In this document: in pieces, positions 46,799 through 55,651 of the stretch | Numbering within the stretch: position 1 is the first letter of the stretch | Layout of the letters: each line of letters starts with the position of its first letter | NCBI RefSeq assembly: GCF_030406905.1 | Contig: NZ_CP129137.1 | Coordinates: forward strand, 1,739,001 to 1,803,000 | Length of the DNA: 64,000 nucleotides | Direction of reading: 5' to 3' | Source: Streptomyces sp. HUAS CB01 | GTDB lineage: Bacteria; Actinomycetota; Actinomycetes; Streptomycetales; Streptomycetaceae | Notes under the pieces: generated by a model | Told to the model about the DNA's origin: nothing | The model's database searches: none | Seen by the model: only the letters and a program-made list of their open reading frames with translations | Made by a program: the position numbers and the translations under genes

Positions 46799-48010
46799 AT
46801 GGAGTTCCGGCAGTCGAGCAAGCTCAACGAGGTCTGCTACGAGATCCGCGGACCGGTGATCGAGCACGCCAACGCGCTGGAGGAGGCTGGCCACAGCGTG
46901 CTGCGGCTCAACACCGGCAATCCCGCGCTGTTCGGCTTCGAGGCGCCGGAGGAGATCGTCCAGGACATGATCCGGATGCTGCCGAAGGCCCACGGCTACA
47001 CGGACTCCCGCGGCATCCTCTCCGCCCGGCGCGCCGTTGCCCAGCGCTACCAGGCCCTCGGACTCGCGGACGTCTCCGTCGACGACGTGTTCCTCGGAAA
47101 CGGCGTCTCCGAACTCGTGTCCATGGCGGTGCAGGCGCTGCTCGAGGACGGCGACGAAGTGCTCGTTCCCGCGCCCGACTTCCCGCTGTGGACCGCCGTC
47201 ACGACCCTCTCCGGCGGAAAGCCCGTCCACTATCTCTGCGACGAATCGGCGGACTGGTACCCGGACCTCGACGACATGGCGGCGAAGATCACCGACCGGA
47301 CCAGGGCCGTGGTGATCATCAACCCCAACAACCCCACGGGGGCGGTGTATCCGCGGGAGATCGTCGAAGGGATCCTGGACCTCGCGCGCCGCCATCAGCT
47401 GATGGTCTTCGCCGACGAGATCTACGACCAGATCGTCTACGACGACGCCGTTCACCACACCGCGGCCGCCCTCGCCCCGGACCTGGTCGTCCTCACCTTC
47501 AGCGGTCTGTCCAAGACGTACCGGGTCGCGGGCTTCCGCTCCGGCTGGCTGGTCGTCACCGGCCCCAAGCAGCACGCGCGCAGCTATCTGGAGGGGCTCA
47601 CGATGCTCGCGTCGATGCGGCTGTGCCCCAACGCGCCCGCTCAGTACGCCATTCAGGCGGCGCTCGGCGGACGCCAGTCGATCCGCGAACTCACCGCACC
47701 GGGCGGACGGCTGCGCGAACAGCGCGACCGGGCGTGGGAGCGGCTGAACGAGATCCCCGGTGTGTCGTGCGTGAAGCCCAAGGGGGCGCTGTACGCCTTC
47801 CCGCGCCTCGACCCCACGGTCCACCCGATCCACGACGACGAGAAGTTCGTGCTGGACCTGCTGCTGCGGGAGAAGATCCAGGTCGTGCAGGGCACCGGTT
47901 TCAGCTGGCCGCGGCCGGACCACTTCCGCATCCTGACCCTGCCGTACGCGGACGACCTCGACGCCGCGATCAGCCGGATCGGGCGCTTCCTGAGCGGGTA
48001 CCGCCAGTGA
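46799..48010 (+). CDS. pyridoxal-phosphate aminotransferase (alanine-transaminase type)
   Basis: A 403-residue class I/II aminotransferase. The Schiff-base lysine is K239 in SGLSKTYRVAGFRSGW; INPNNPTGAVYP (174-185) and FADEIYDQIVYD are the cofactor-binding signatures. The N-terminus MEFRQSSKLNEVCYEIRGPV is that of the AlaA/alanine aminotransferase group. ATG at 46799 is preceded by GGGGAGG. It is divergent from an HxlR regulator and probably under its control. Confidence 0.9.
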   Translation: MEFRQSSKLNEVCYEIRGPVIEHANALEEAGHSVLRLNTGNPALFGFEAPEEIVQDMIRMLPKAHGYTDSRGILSARRAVAQRYQALGLADVSVDDVFLGNGVSELVSMAVQALLEDGDEVLVPAPDFPLWTAVTTLSGGKPVHYLCDESADWYPDLDDMAAKITDRTRAVVIINPNNPTGAVYPREIVEGILDLARRHQLMVFADEIYDQIVYDDAVHHTAAALAPDLVVLTFSGLSKTYRVAGFRSGWLVVTGPKQHARSYLEGLTMLASMRLCPNAPAQYAIQAALGGRQSIRELTAPGGRLREQRDRAWERLNEIPGVSCVKPKGALYAFPRLDPTVHPIHDDEKFVLDLLLREKIQVVQGTGFSWPRPDHFRILTLPYADDLDAAISRIGRFLSGYRQ

Positions 48011-48191
48011 GGGGCGCGGGGCCGTGGGGCGGAGGACGCCGCCGCGGGGCCCGAGGAACCGGACGCGGGAACCGGAGCATCGCAGACCGGAGGAGCCTGC
48101 GCGGCACGGGCCGGAGAGCCGGGACGCCGCTCGCCGGAGCACGTGGATCGGGAGCTCGAGGCCGCCGGAGCGTGCCCGGAAACGGAGCGGA

Positions 48192-48216
48192 CCCGGAGGC
48201 GTAGCCGGCCTCCGGG
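48192..48216. terminator. hairpin terminator downstream of the aminotransferase
   Basis: CCCGGAGGC (48192-48200) pairs with GCCTCCGGG (48208-48216), loop 7 nt, 182 bp past the stop. It could also end leftward transcripts. Confidence 0.6.
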
Positions 48217-48231
48217 CCCTGTTGATGCCGC

Positions 48232-48276
48232 TCACATCACACGCCGGCACGCTTGAGGACCCGGGTCAGTCGTCAT
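48232..48276 (-). CDS. possible 14-codon mini-ORF
   Basis: ATG at 48276 has AAGGAAGGA 9 nt upstream and encodes MTTDPGPQACRRVM before a TGA. The ribosome site is among the best in the window. It sits between two hairpins, which resembles a leader-peptide arrangement, but no gene follows on this strand except antisense to the aminotransferase. May be chance. Confidence 0.25.
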   Translation of the reverse strand: MTTDPGPQACRRVM

Positions 48277-48558
48277 TGCGCCGCGTCCTTCCTTTGGACC
48301 ACCGCGGACCGAGCTCCGCGGGCCGGACTTGAACCGGCATTTCGACGCACCAGGGCCCGAGCCCGGTCGATCCGGCGATGAGCGGCGAATGCTGAGTCTG
48401 GAGCGAGAGTCTGAGATTCATCACGACCGGTCTCCTGCCGGCCGCGCGTTCACGACAAGCTTCAGCTTCAGCTTTGCGCTCCTCGCGCACCCCGGCCGTG
48501 GTGCGTGGTGGCCGGGGAGTTCATGGGGGGCCGCCCGGACGGGCGGCCGAACACGGTA

Positions 48559-49290
48559 CTACCCGAAGAGGTAGCCGAACACCGCGTCGCCGACCCGCTG
48601 GTCGGTGACCTCCGCGCCGTTCGCCTCCTCACGGGCGAACTTCACCGCCTGCTGGAGCTTCTCCACCCGGTCCAGCAGTTCGTTGACCCGCCGGGCGGGC
48701 AGGGCACCGGAGAACTTCACGGTGGTCCAGTAGCCGACGGGGATGTCCTCGTAGTACACCTCGACCTGCGCGGGGTGCTTCTCGGTCGCCTCCGCCTTGA
48801 CGTGGTTGCGGGGCACCTTCTTCGTACGGACCGTCTTGACCGGCTCCGTCTTCCACGAGTCGGTGGAGGGGTCCTGGGTCCAGGACTCGGCGGCGTCCAG
48901 CACGGGGAGCTTGCGCACGAAGGTGTTGATGTCCGTGAGCTGCTTCTCCAGGAAGAGCAGGTACGCGACCGGTACGTCGGCGACCAGGACCCGTCCGTCG
49001 ACGGTGACGTCCGCGCGGGCCGTGCAGTTCGCCCAGTCCTTCGTGGCGGTCACGTCGAACAGCCGGGTCAGGGTCTTCGCGGTGTCGCGCAGCACGTCCT
49101 CGCCCTTGACCTGCACCAGCGTCGACTCGGGCGGAAGCTGCTCGCCCTCCTCGTCCTTGGGCTGGTAGGTACGGGCGATGCCGGCGAGCAGGGCCGGCTT
49201 CTGGAGGCCGTGATGAGCCGACGTCAGGTCCTGGTGCGCCTTGGACTTGACGCCTTTCTCCACTGCGATGATCTGATTGAGTTTCGCCAC
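48559..49290 (-). CDS. conserved hypothetical protein
   Basis: A 243-residue protein I recognise only as a conserved Streptomyces hypothetical. It starts MAKLNQIIAVEKGVKSKAHQD with GTG at 49290, and ends ANGAEVTDQRVGDAVFGYLFG. A helical N-terminus (HHGLQKPALLAGIARTYQ) is followed by an alpha/beta body with VAYLLFLEKQLTDINTFVRKLPVLD and a C-terminal coiled segment (RRVNELLDRVEKLQQAVKFAREEANG). No signal peptide or membrane segment. TAACTT lies 7 bp before the GTG and no ribosome site is seen, so it is probably leaderless. Function unknown. Confidence 0.8.
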   Translation of the reverse strand: MAKLNQIIAVEKGVKSKAHQDLTSAHHGLQKPALLAGIARTYQPKDEEGEQLPPESTLVQVKGEDVLRDTAKTLTRLFDVTATKDWANCTARADVTVDGRVLVADVPVAYLLFLEKQLTDINTFVRKLPVLDAAESWTQDPSTDSWKTEPVKTVRTKKVPRNHVKAEATEKHPAQVEVYYEDIPVGYWTTVKFSGALPARRVNELLDRVEKLQQAVKFAREEANGAEVTDQRVGDAVFGYLFG

Positions 49291-49381
49291 AACCGGGAAG
49301 TTAGCAAGACCAATGTCCTTTTCTCCAACGATTATCGGACGGTCGGCAGCTGTCGGTCGTGGCCACCCGCCGCGCCTAATC

Positions 49382-49436
49382 CCTGAGCCGTAGCCGTGAG
49401 CCGCAGTCCGTGAGCCGTTGCCGTGAGCCGCGGGAC
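49382..49436. repeat. short GTGAGCCG-type repeats
   Basis: TGAGCCG recurs four times at about 10-18-bp spacing (49382-49436) in the gap before the DUF2293 gene. Confidence 0.6.
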
Positions 49437-49459
49437 GTGTCGGGAGGGGGCGAGGAACG

Positions 49460-50119
49460 GTGGATCCGCTCGTGGTCGTCGAACCGCTGAAGCGGCGGCA
49501 CTGCGCGGAATGCCGGCGGGGACCGCTGGAGCGGCTGGTGCTGGAGTTCAACGCACCGCGTTGCCTGGACTGCGCGGACCTGGGGCATCTGGTCTTCCTG
49601 CCGCGCGGCAACGCGGCGCTGACCAGGCGGGCGCGCGAGGCGAGTTCGCTGTGGGCCGTCGTCGTACGGCACAACCGGCAGCGCACGCGGTACGAACGGC
49701 AGGGCCTGCTGGTGGAGGAGGCGGCGCTGGCGAGCGCGGAGGAGGCGTGCCTCGCCGATGCGGAGGCCCGGGCACGCCGACGCGAGCGGGACGCGGCGCG
49801 GCGGGCGGCCGAGGACGTGCGTTTCACCGCCCGGCTCACCGCGGAGATCCTGCGGCTCTTTCCGTCCTGTCCGCTCGACCGTGCGCTGGACGTGGCGGCG
49901 CACACCTCGGTGCGGGGCAGCGGGCGGGTGGGGCGCACCGCGGCCGGCCGCGCCCTGGACGACGGCGCCGTCACGGCGGCGGTCCGGGCCTCGGTGCGCC
50001 ATCTGGACACCCCGTACGACGCGTTGCTGATGCGGGGCGTCCCCCGCCACGAGGCGCGCCGCCGTGTCGCCGCGGTCATCGAGGCGACACTCACGGCCTG
50101 GCGGACGACGCCGCCGTGA
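49460..50119 (+). CDS. DUF2293-type protein with zinc-ribbon-like N-terminus
   Basis: A 219-residue protein. Two CxxC pairs (C15/C18 in HCAEC and C35/C38 in CLDC) suggest a zinc ribbon. A long Arg/Glu/Ala coiled region (EEACLADAEARARRRERDAARRAAEDV) leads into the conserved C-terminal domain FTARLTAEILRLFPSCPLDRA ... HLDTPYDALLMRGVPRHEARRRV, which I recall as DUF2293. Function unknown; the zinc ribbon and basic surface hint at nucleic-acid binding. GTG start with AGGAA upstream. Confidence 0.8.
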   Translation: MDPLVVVEPLKRRHCAECRRGPLERLVLEFNAPRCLDCADLGHLVFLPRGNAALTRRAREASSLWAVVVRHNRQRTRYERQGLLVEEAALASAEEACLADAEARARRRERDAARRAAEDVRFTARLTAEILRLFPSCPLDRALDVAAHTSVRGSGRVGRTAAGRALDDGAVTAAVRASVRHLDTPYDALLMRGVPRHEARRRVAAVIEATLTAWRTTPP

Positions 50120-50221
50120 GGGGTGGCGCCGTCCGGGCCGGGTGATCAGGGAACGGGGTACCGCCGGCGCGGGGGCTTCCCCACGGGGTACCGACGCGGC
50201 GAGGGCGATCCCGACCGCACG

Positions 50222-50262
50222 GCTCGGGGCCGGACGGGCGGAAGCGGGATCCGGCCCCGAGC
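50222..50262. terminator. bidirectional terminator between the DUF2293 and chaplin genes
   Basis: A perfect 13-bp inverted repeat (50222-50234 with 50250-50262; arm GCTCGGGGCCGGA) between convergent stops. Confidence 0.8.
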
Positions 50263-50281
50263 ACGGCCCGGACCGTACGGT

Positions 50282-50917
50282 CTACGCCGCGCGCCGGGCC
50301 CGGCGGTACAGCACGGCGCCACCCAGGACCAGGGCCGCGCCGGCAGGGAGGGTGAGGCCGAGCGGGGCCGGCGTGCCGGTCTCGGCCAGGTGGACCGGGC
50401 CCTGCTGGGGCTCCAGGTCACGCGTGGCGGGACGGACTTCCGACGGCGTGACCGTCTTGGGCGGGGTGACGGGGCGGGGCCGGGCCGGCGGGTTGGCGGC
50501 GTTCGAGGAGGAGTTGCCGACCGACGCGTTGCCGACACCGACGACGTTCACGGAGTTGCCGGTGACGTTCAGGGGGACGTCGACGGGCAGCTGGACCGCG
50601 TTCCCGGAGAGAACTCCCGGGGAGTCCTCCGCGCTGGTCCGGGCGACCGCTCCGCCGGCACCTTCGCCCGTGCCGTTTCCTTCGTTCTCGCAGCTGTTGC
50701 CGATCGCCGGGTTCAGCAGACCGACCACGTTCACGGTGTTGCCGCACACGTTCACCGGCACATGGACCGGGATCTGCACCGTGTTGCCGGACAACAGACC
50801 CGGTGATCCGGCCGCGCTCCCCTGCGCGCCCGAGTCGGCGTGAGCGGCCCCGGCGGCGGCGAGCGCACCGCCCGTGACCATCGCTGCGACCAGACCTGTT
50901 CGGCGCATCTGCCTCAT
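50282..50917 (-). CDS. long chaplin, sortase-anchored
   Basis: A 211-residue long chaplin. A Sec signal peptide (to about A27) is followed by two chaplin domains (about 38-79 and 98-139), a Pro/Thr linker, the sortase signal LAETG (177-181), a hydrophobic helix (about 186-204) and the basic tail RRARR. Chaplins assemble into amyloid fibres that make aerial hyphae hydrophobic; long forms are attached to the wall by class E sortase. Domain 1 has the disulfide pair C58/C76; domain 2 has T119 and S136 instead. GGAAGGCAGGAA precedes the ATG. It resembles ChpA/B/C but cannot be assigned to one. Confidence 0.93.
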   Translation of the reverse strand: MRQMRRTGLVAAMVTGGALAAAGAAHADSGAQGSAAGSPGLLSGNTVQIPVHVPVNVCGNTVNVVGLLNPAIGNSCENEGNGTGEGAGGAVARTSAEDSPGVLSGNAVQLPVDVPLNVTGNSVNVVGVGNASVGNSSSNAANPPARPRPVTPPKTVTPSEVRPATRDLEPQQGPVHLAETGTPAPLGLTLPAGAALVLGGAVLYRRARRAA

Positions 50918-51411
50918 GGATTCCTGCCTTCCGGTGGATGAACACGGGTGCTCACCCGCACCGAAAATAACGCCACGAAGCCGATCGGGTTATGGCCACG
51001 AATCGTTTCACCCCATCGGGTGGAGGGCGGCAGAACTGTTCAGCGCCGTCCGCGCGTTCAGCCCCCGGCGTCGTACCTCCCGGGTCCGGTGCCCGTGCAC
51101 ACGCCGGTCGGTTCGGGGAGCTCCGGGCGAGTGCGGTCGCGATGGCGTCCACGCCGAGCGTCAGCAGCCGGGGCGGAGTGGTGGTCGGAGCCGCGAAGGG
51201 GGCGGGGCGCGGTCACCACGTGCCCGGCGGGCATGGACCCGGGGGGTTCCGCGACTCGACGGCTCCACGACTCGACGGACTCCGCGACTCGACGAGCTCG
51301 ACGGGCTGCACGGCTGCACGCGCTCCGTGACTCGCCGGCCCGGCCGTCGGGCCGCGCCCCCTTCGGTGGGCGGTCGGCGCGGCAAGGGCCCGGCGACCGG
51401 CCCGCCGGTGG
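50918..51411. other. 494-bp intergenic region upstream of the chaplin
   Basis: The first about 80 bp are less GC-rich (CCGAAAATAACG near 50961) and should hold the chaplin promoter. The remainder is non-coding; CGACTCGACGG-like 11-bp units recur at 51251-51310. No gene is supported. Confidence 0.55.
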
Positions 51412-52767
51412 TCAGCGGCCCAGCAGGGTGGTGAGCGCGCCCACCGGGTCCTCGTCAGGGACGCCCCGCGGCCACCAGTCGTCGCGGCCGGGGTCCGACT
51501 CGTATCCGTACCACCGTCCGTCCCGGCCCAGCCGGAGTTGGAGGGACGGGGTGGAGAGGCGATTGCGCCACGGCCGGAAGTGCGGGAAGTCCGCGGCGGC
51601 GAGGGCCGGGCGGGCCCGGTCGAAGGGACCGGCGGGCGGATCCCAGTCCTCCTCCAGGGCAGCGAGTCCGGCGAGCCCGCCCTGGCGCCAGGCCGCCACG
51701 GCGCGCGCGAGGTCGGTGGGGGTGCGGCCACCCGCGCGGGCCAGCGCGGTGTACAGCGCACGGGTGGAGGCGGTGAGCCCCGATCCGGGGTGGGCGGCCG
51801 CGAGCCGGACGGCGTCCTGCCAGAGGCTGAGCCCGCCGACCGGGTCCCGGCCGGTGTGCAGGGTGGCATGGGCGCGTGTCGCGGCCTCGGCGGCGAGGAG
51901 GTCGAGGGCGAGCGGGTCGGGCGCGCCGGCGGCCTGCGGGTACACGGGTGGGCGCCCGGGCTGCGGTGGCACGGGCAGCGGGGGCGGGAGCGGAGGGCGC
52001 GTCCGCGGGGCGAGGGCGTCGCGCGCGCGGACCGTCGCCAGGGCGGGGGCGGCGCCGCTGGCGCCGTCGGCCGCGTCCGGTCCCGTGCGGACCGCCGTAC
52101 GCTCTGCCGCGCCGCGTTCGGCCGCCGAGCGGGCGGCGTTGCGCCGGGTGAGCTCGGCGAGGATCTCCTGCTCGCCGCGGCCGCGCATCAGGAAGAGCAC
52201 GAAGGGGTCCTCGTCGAGGATCCGCGCGGTCTGGTAGCAGAGCGCGGCGGCGTGCTTGCAGGGGAATCCGTCGTCGGGGCACGAGCAGTCGGGGATCAGA
52301 TCACCGGGCGCGGGCAGCAGGTCGGCGGCGGCCGCGAGGGCGTGCGGGACGTCCTTGTCGAGCAGGGCCGCGATGTGGTCCGGGCGGGCGGCCGCCGTGT
52401 CCAGCAGCCGCTCCCAGTCGTCCTCGCCGAGGGTGCGCAGCCTGATCTCGGCGCGGTAGGGGCGCGGGCGGGAGCCGTGGACGTAGGCGACGACCCTGCC
52501 CGGGGTCACCGTGATCGCGTCGACGTGGCCGCGTCCGGCGTACGCCCGGCCACGGGCGAGGCGGGCCGGGTCGAGAGCGGTGTCCTCCAGGGCGTCCACC
52601 CAGGCGTTGCCCCACCAGGAGGCGGCGAAGCCGTCCTCCTCGGACCGGGGGGCGAGGGCGGGGAACGTGCGCCGCCGCTCGTCCGGCCGGCCCGGGCTGT
52701 CCGGGCCGGACCTGCCGGTGCGGCGCCGCCCGGGCGGCCCGGTGCGGCCGGGGGTGGCGGGGCTCAT
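51412..52767 (-). CDS. SWIM zinc-finger protein
   Basis: A 451-residue protein with the SWIM pattern CxC...CxH at C161, C163, C170 and H172 (DCSCPDDGFPCKHAAAL). The N-terminal FAASWWGNAWVDALED and GRAYAGRGHVDAITVTPG are typical of SWIM proteins paired with helicases. The middle is Pro/Ala/Arg-rich; the C-terminal domain ends WYGYESDPGRDDWWPRG. Its ATG overlaps the stop of the SNF2 helicase (ATGA), so the two are coupled. SWIM domains bind DNA or protein; a repair or remodelling role with the helicase is inferred. Confidence 0.87.
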   Translation of the reverse strand: MSPATPGRTGPPGRRRTGRSGPDSPGRPDERRRTFPALAPRSEEDGFAASWWGNAWVDALEDTALDPARLARGRAYAGRGHVDAITVTPGRVVAYVHGSRPRPYRAEIRLRTLGEDDWERLLDTAAARPDHIAALLDKDVPHALAAAADLLPAPGDLIPDCSCPDDGFPCKHAAALCYQTARILDEDPFVLFLMRGRGEQEILAELTRRNAARSAAERGAAERTAVRTGPDAADGASGAAPALATVRARDALAPRTRPPLPPPLPVPPQPGRPPVYPQAAGAPDPLALDLLAAEAATRAHATLHTGRDPVGGLSLWQDAVRLAAAHPGSGLTASTRALYTALARAGGRTPTDLARAVAAWRQGGLAGLAALEEDWDPPAGPFDRARPALAAADFPHFRPWRNRLSTPSLQLRLGRDGRWYGYESDPGRDDWWPRGVPDEDPVGALTTLLGR

Positions 52768-55586
52768 GACGGCCTCCTCAGGGAGACGAGATCGGCCAGT
52801 TCCCGGTCGGTGAGCTCGGTCAGCGCGGCCTCGCCGGAACCGAGGACGGCGTCGGCCAGCGCCCGCTTGGACAGCAGCAGTTCGGCGATGCGGTCCTCGA
52901 CCGTGCCCTCGGCGATCAGCCGGTGGACCTGGACGGGCTGGGTCTGTCCGATGCGGTAGGCACGGTCGGTGGCCTGGTCCTCCACCGCCGGGTTCCACCA
53001 GCGGTCGTAGTGGACGACGTGGCCCGCGCGGGTCAGGTTGAGGCCGGTCCCCGCCGCCTTGAGGGAGAGGACGAAGACGGGGATCTCGCCCGACTGGAAG
53101 CGGTCGACCATCCTCTCCCGCTCCGGTACGGGGGTGGAGCCGTGCAGCAGCTGGGACGGGATCGCGCGGGAGGCCAGATGGTCGGAGATGAGCCGGGCCA
53201 TCGCCACGTACTGGGTGAAGACCAGGACGGACCCGTCCTCGGTGAGGATGGTGTCGAGCAGCTCGTCCAGCAGGGCGAGCTTGCCGGAACGCGCCGTGAG
53301 GCGGGGGCGGTCCTCCTTCAGGAACTGCGCGGGATGGTTGCAGATCTGTTTGAGCGAGGTGAGCAGCTTCATGATCAGACCACGGCGGGCGATGCCCTCG
53401 GCGGTCTCGATCCGGGCCATCGTCTCCCGCACGACCGCCTCGTAGAGCGACGCCTGTTCGCGGGTGAGCGGAACGGGATGGTCGGACTCCGTCTTCGGCG
53501 GCAGCTCGGGCACGATGCCGGGGTCGCTCTTCTTCCGGCGCAGCAGGAAGGGCCGGACGAGCCGGGAGAGGCGCTCGACCGCCTCCTCGTTGCCGACGTG
53601 CTCGTCGTTCTCGACCGCGCGGGCGTGGCGGGAGCGGAAGGACTTCAGCGGGCCGAGCAGTCCCGGTGTGGTCCAGTCGAGGAGGGACCACAGTTCGGAG
53701 AGATTGTTCTCGACGGGGGTGCCGGTCAGGGCGATCCGGGCCGGGGCGGGAATGGTGCGCAGGGCCTTGGCGGTCGCGGAGAACGGGTTCTTGACGTGCT
53801 GGGCCTCGTCGGCGACGACCATGCCCCACTCCCGGGCGGCGATCTCCCCGGCGCTGGTGCGCATCGTGCCGTACGTCGTGAGGACGAAGCCGCCGGGCCC
53901 GATGCCGAGGCTGCGCTCCTGGCCGTGGAAGCGCCGCACGGGCACTCCGGGGGCGAAGCGCGTGATCTCCCGCTGCCAGTTGCCGAGCAGGGACGCCGGG
54001 CAGACGACGAGCGTCGGCGCCGTGCGGGCCCGGTGCTCGGCCCGGTGCAGATGGAGCGCGATGACGGTCACGGTCTTGCCGAGGCCCATGTCGTCGGCGA
54101 GGCAGCCGCCGAGGCCCAGTGAGGTCATCAGGTCCAGCCAGGCGAGTCCGCGCAGCTGGTAGTCGCGCAGGGTGGCGGCGAGCGCGGTGGGCTGGGCGAG
54201 GGCGGCCGGGCCGTGGGTGAGCCGGTCCCTCAGGGCGGCGAGCGCACCCTCGGGGACGGCCTCGACGGTCTCCCCGTCGACCTCGGCGGTGCCGGTGAGC
54301 GCCACGGCCAGGGCGTCCACCGGTTCGAGGAGGCCGAGTTCCCGCTTGCGGGCCTTGCGCACGAGGTCCGGGTCGATCACCACCCACTGGTCGCGCAGCC
54401 GCACGACGGGCCGGTGGGACTCGGCGAGCGCGTCCATCTCCTGCTCGGTGAGCGGGTCGCCGTCCAGGGCCAGCCGCCAGTCGAACCGCAGGAGCTGCCC
54501 GCTCTCGAAGAACGGCGTCCCGTCCGTGGCGGAACCGGGTGCGGGCGCGCGGACGACGGCCGTGGCACTGAGGGTCCTGGCGAGCTCCCTGGGCCAGTGC
54601 ACGGCGATCCCGGCGTCGGCGAGGCGGCCCGCGGCCCGGCCGAGCAGCTCGTACAGCTCGTCCTCCGTGACCGGCAGGACGTCGGGTACCTCGCGCTCGA
54701 GGAGCCGGCTCAGCGGCGGCCAGACGCGGGCCGCGCGGCGCAGGGCCAGCACGGCGTCGACGCGGGCGCGCGGGCCGAAGTGCTCGTCGCCCTCGCCCGC
54801 CCACAGCCGTGCGGCGTCGACCACCAGTGTCGGGTCGGCGAGGCTGTGCACCTGGACGAGGGCCGCCGCGGCCTGCCGGTCCGCTCCGCCGCCCTCGGAC
54901 ACGTCGAACAGTTCGTAGGAGGACAGGTCGAGGCGCAGGGAGATCCGCACCCCCGCGTCCATCCCGGCAGCGGCCTGGGCAGCCCAGTCCCGGGCGTACG
55001 GCAGGTGCTGCGGCGCCATCGCGGCGAACGGCCCGCCCACGGCGTGCTCGGCCGCCGGAGTGCGGGGCAGGCTGTCCGCGACCGCGTCGAGGAAGGCCCT
55101 GACCAGTGCCTCGGGCTCGGGCAGCCGGAGCGGCCGGAGCCCGGGGACCGGCGTGGCGTGCGCCTCGGGCGGCATGGCCGCGGCGACGGCCCGGAGCTGG
55201 GCGATGTCGTCCGCGTCCAAAGGCCCGGCGCGCCAGGCGTCGTGGTCCGACGCCGTCAGGCCGGGCAGCAGCCTGCCGCGCGCGACGAGGTGCAGGGCGT
55301 GCAGGGCGGCGGCGCCCCAGCAGGCCGTGGCGGGGTGGGCCGCCGTGTCGTGCCGGGCGCCGGCGAGCAGCGGCACGGCGTCGGCGACGGGCAGCAGCAG
55401 AGCGGGGACGGTACGGCTGCGGATCCCGGCGCCGTGGCCGCGGACGACGGTGATCTCGCCGGGGGTGCCGTGGCGGGCGTCCCCGGCGGCGTGGGGGGAG
55501 GGCTCCCCGCCGGGGCTCCAGAAGGCGACCCGCCCGTCGCGGGGCAGCTCCGCCGGGAGGAAGACGGCGGCAAGGGTGTGCAGCAT
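52764..55586 (-). CDS. SNF2-family DNA-dependent ATPase/helicase
   Basis: A 940-residue Swi2/Snf2 ATPase. A long N-terminal region (1-470) is specific to the bacterial group; the motor has Walker A ADDMGLGKT (about 500), DEAQ box VVADEAQHVKN (about 592), LTGTPVENNLSELWSLLD, VLVFTQYVAMARLI and the final RAYRIGQTQPVQVHRLIAEGTVEDRI. The ATG at 55586 follows GGGAGG by 9 nt; a longer frame upstream has no domain content. It is followed by the SWIM gene and preceded by a weak damage-type promoter. Confidence 0.92.
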   Translation of the reverse strand: MLHTLAAVFLPAELPRDGRVAFWSPGGEPSPHAAGDARHGTPGEITVVRGHGAGIRSRTVPALLLPVADAVPLLAGARHDTAAHPATACWGAAALHALHLVARGRLLPGLTASDHDAWRAGPLDADDIAQLRAVAAAMPPEAHATPVPGLRPLRLPEPEALVRAFLDAVADSLPRTPAAEHAVGGPFAAMAPQHLPYARDWAAQAAAGMDAGVRISLRLDLSSYELFDVSEGGGADRQAAAALVQVHSLADPTLVVDAARLWAGEGDEHFGPRARVDAVLALRRAARVWPPLSRLLEREVPDVLPVTEDELYELLGRAAGRLADAGIAVHWPRELARTLSATAVVRAPAPGSATDGTPFFESGQLLRFDWRLALDGDPLTEQEMDALAESHRPVVRLRDQWVVIDPDLVRKARKRELGLLEPVDALAVALTGTAEVDGETVEAVPEGALAALRDRLTHGPAALAQPTALAATLRDYQLRGLAWLDLMTSLGLGGCLADDMGLGKTVTVIALHLHRAEHRARTAPTLVVCPASLLGNWQREITRFAPGVPVRRFHGQERSLGIGPGGFVLTTYGTMRTSAGEIAAREWGMVVADEAQHVKNPFSATAKALRTIPAPARIALTGTPVENNLSELWSLLDWTTPGLLGPLKSFRSRHARAVENDEHVGNEEAVERLSRLVRPFLLRRKKSDPGIVPELPPKTESDHPVPLTREQASLYEAVVRETMARIETAEGIARRGLIMKLLTSLKQICNHPAQFLKEDRPRLTARSGKLALLDELLDTILTEDGSVLVFTQYVAMARLISDHLASRAIPSQLLHGSTPVPERERMVDRFQSGEIPVFVLSLKAAGTGLNLTRAGHVVHYDRWWNPAVEDQATDRAYRIGQTQPVQVHRLIAEGTVEDRIAELLLSKRALADAVLGSGEAALTELTDRELADLVSLRRPS

Positions 55587-55651
55587 GCCGGGTCGCCTCC
55601 CTTCCCCTGGGTCGTACGGAGGCGCGCCATGGGCCGCGCCTTGGATGAACG

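Larger units (their letters stand above)
48011..48558. other. 548-bp hairpin-rich intergenic region
   Basis: It lies between two convergent genes. From left to right: Gly/Arg-type GC-rich spacer; a 9-bp hairpin (48192-48216); a leftward mini-ORF with a good ribosome site (48232-48276); a CCGCGGA/TCCGCGG stem at 48301-48320; and a tRNA T-arm-like stem GCCGG-TTCAAGT-CCGGC (48338-48322, leftward). No complete tRNA can be folded because no matching 5' acceptor strand lies upstream. The right third has only weak CTTCAG repeats. Confidence 0.6.

Noticed and set aside
48322..48338. tRNA gene on the minus strand
   Set aside because: The T-arm is perfect, but no 5' acceptor strand, D-arm or anticodon arm pairs upstream. 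I keep it only as a structural finding.
48266..48490. 74-codon leftward gene in the 48-kb intergenic region
   Set aside because: It reads through the T-arm and hairpins, has no ribosome site and no recognisable domain.
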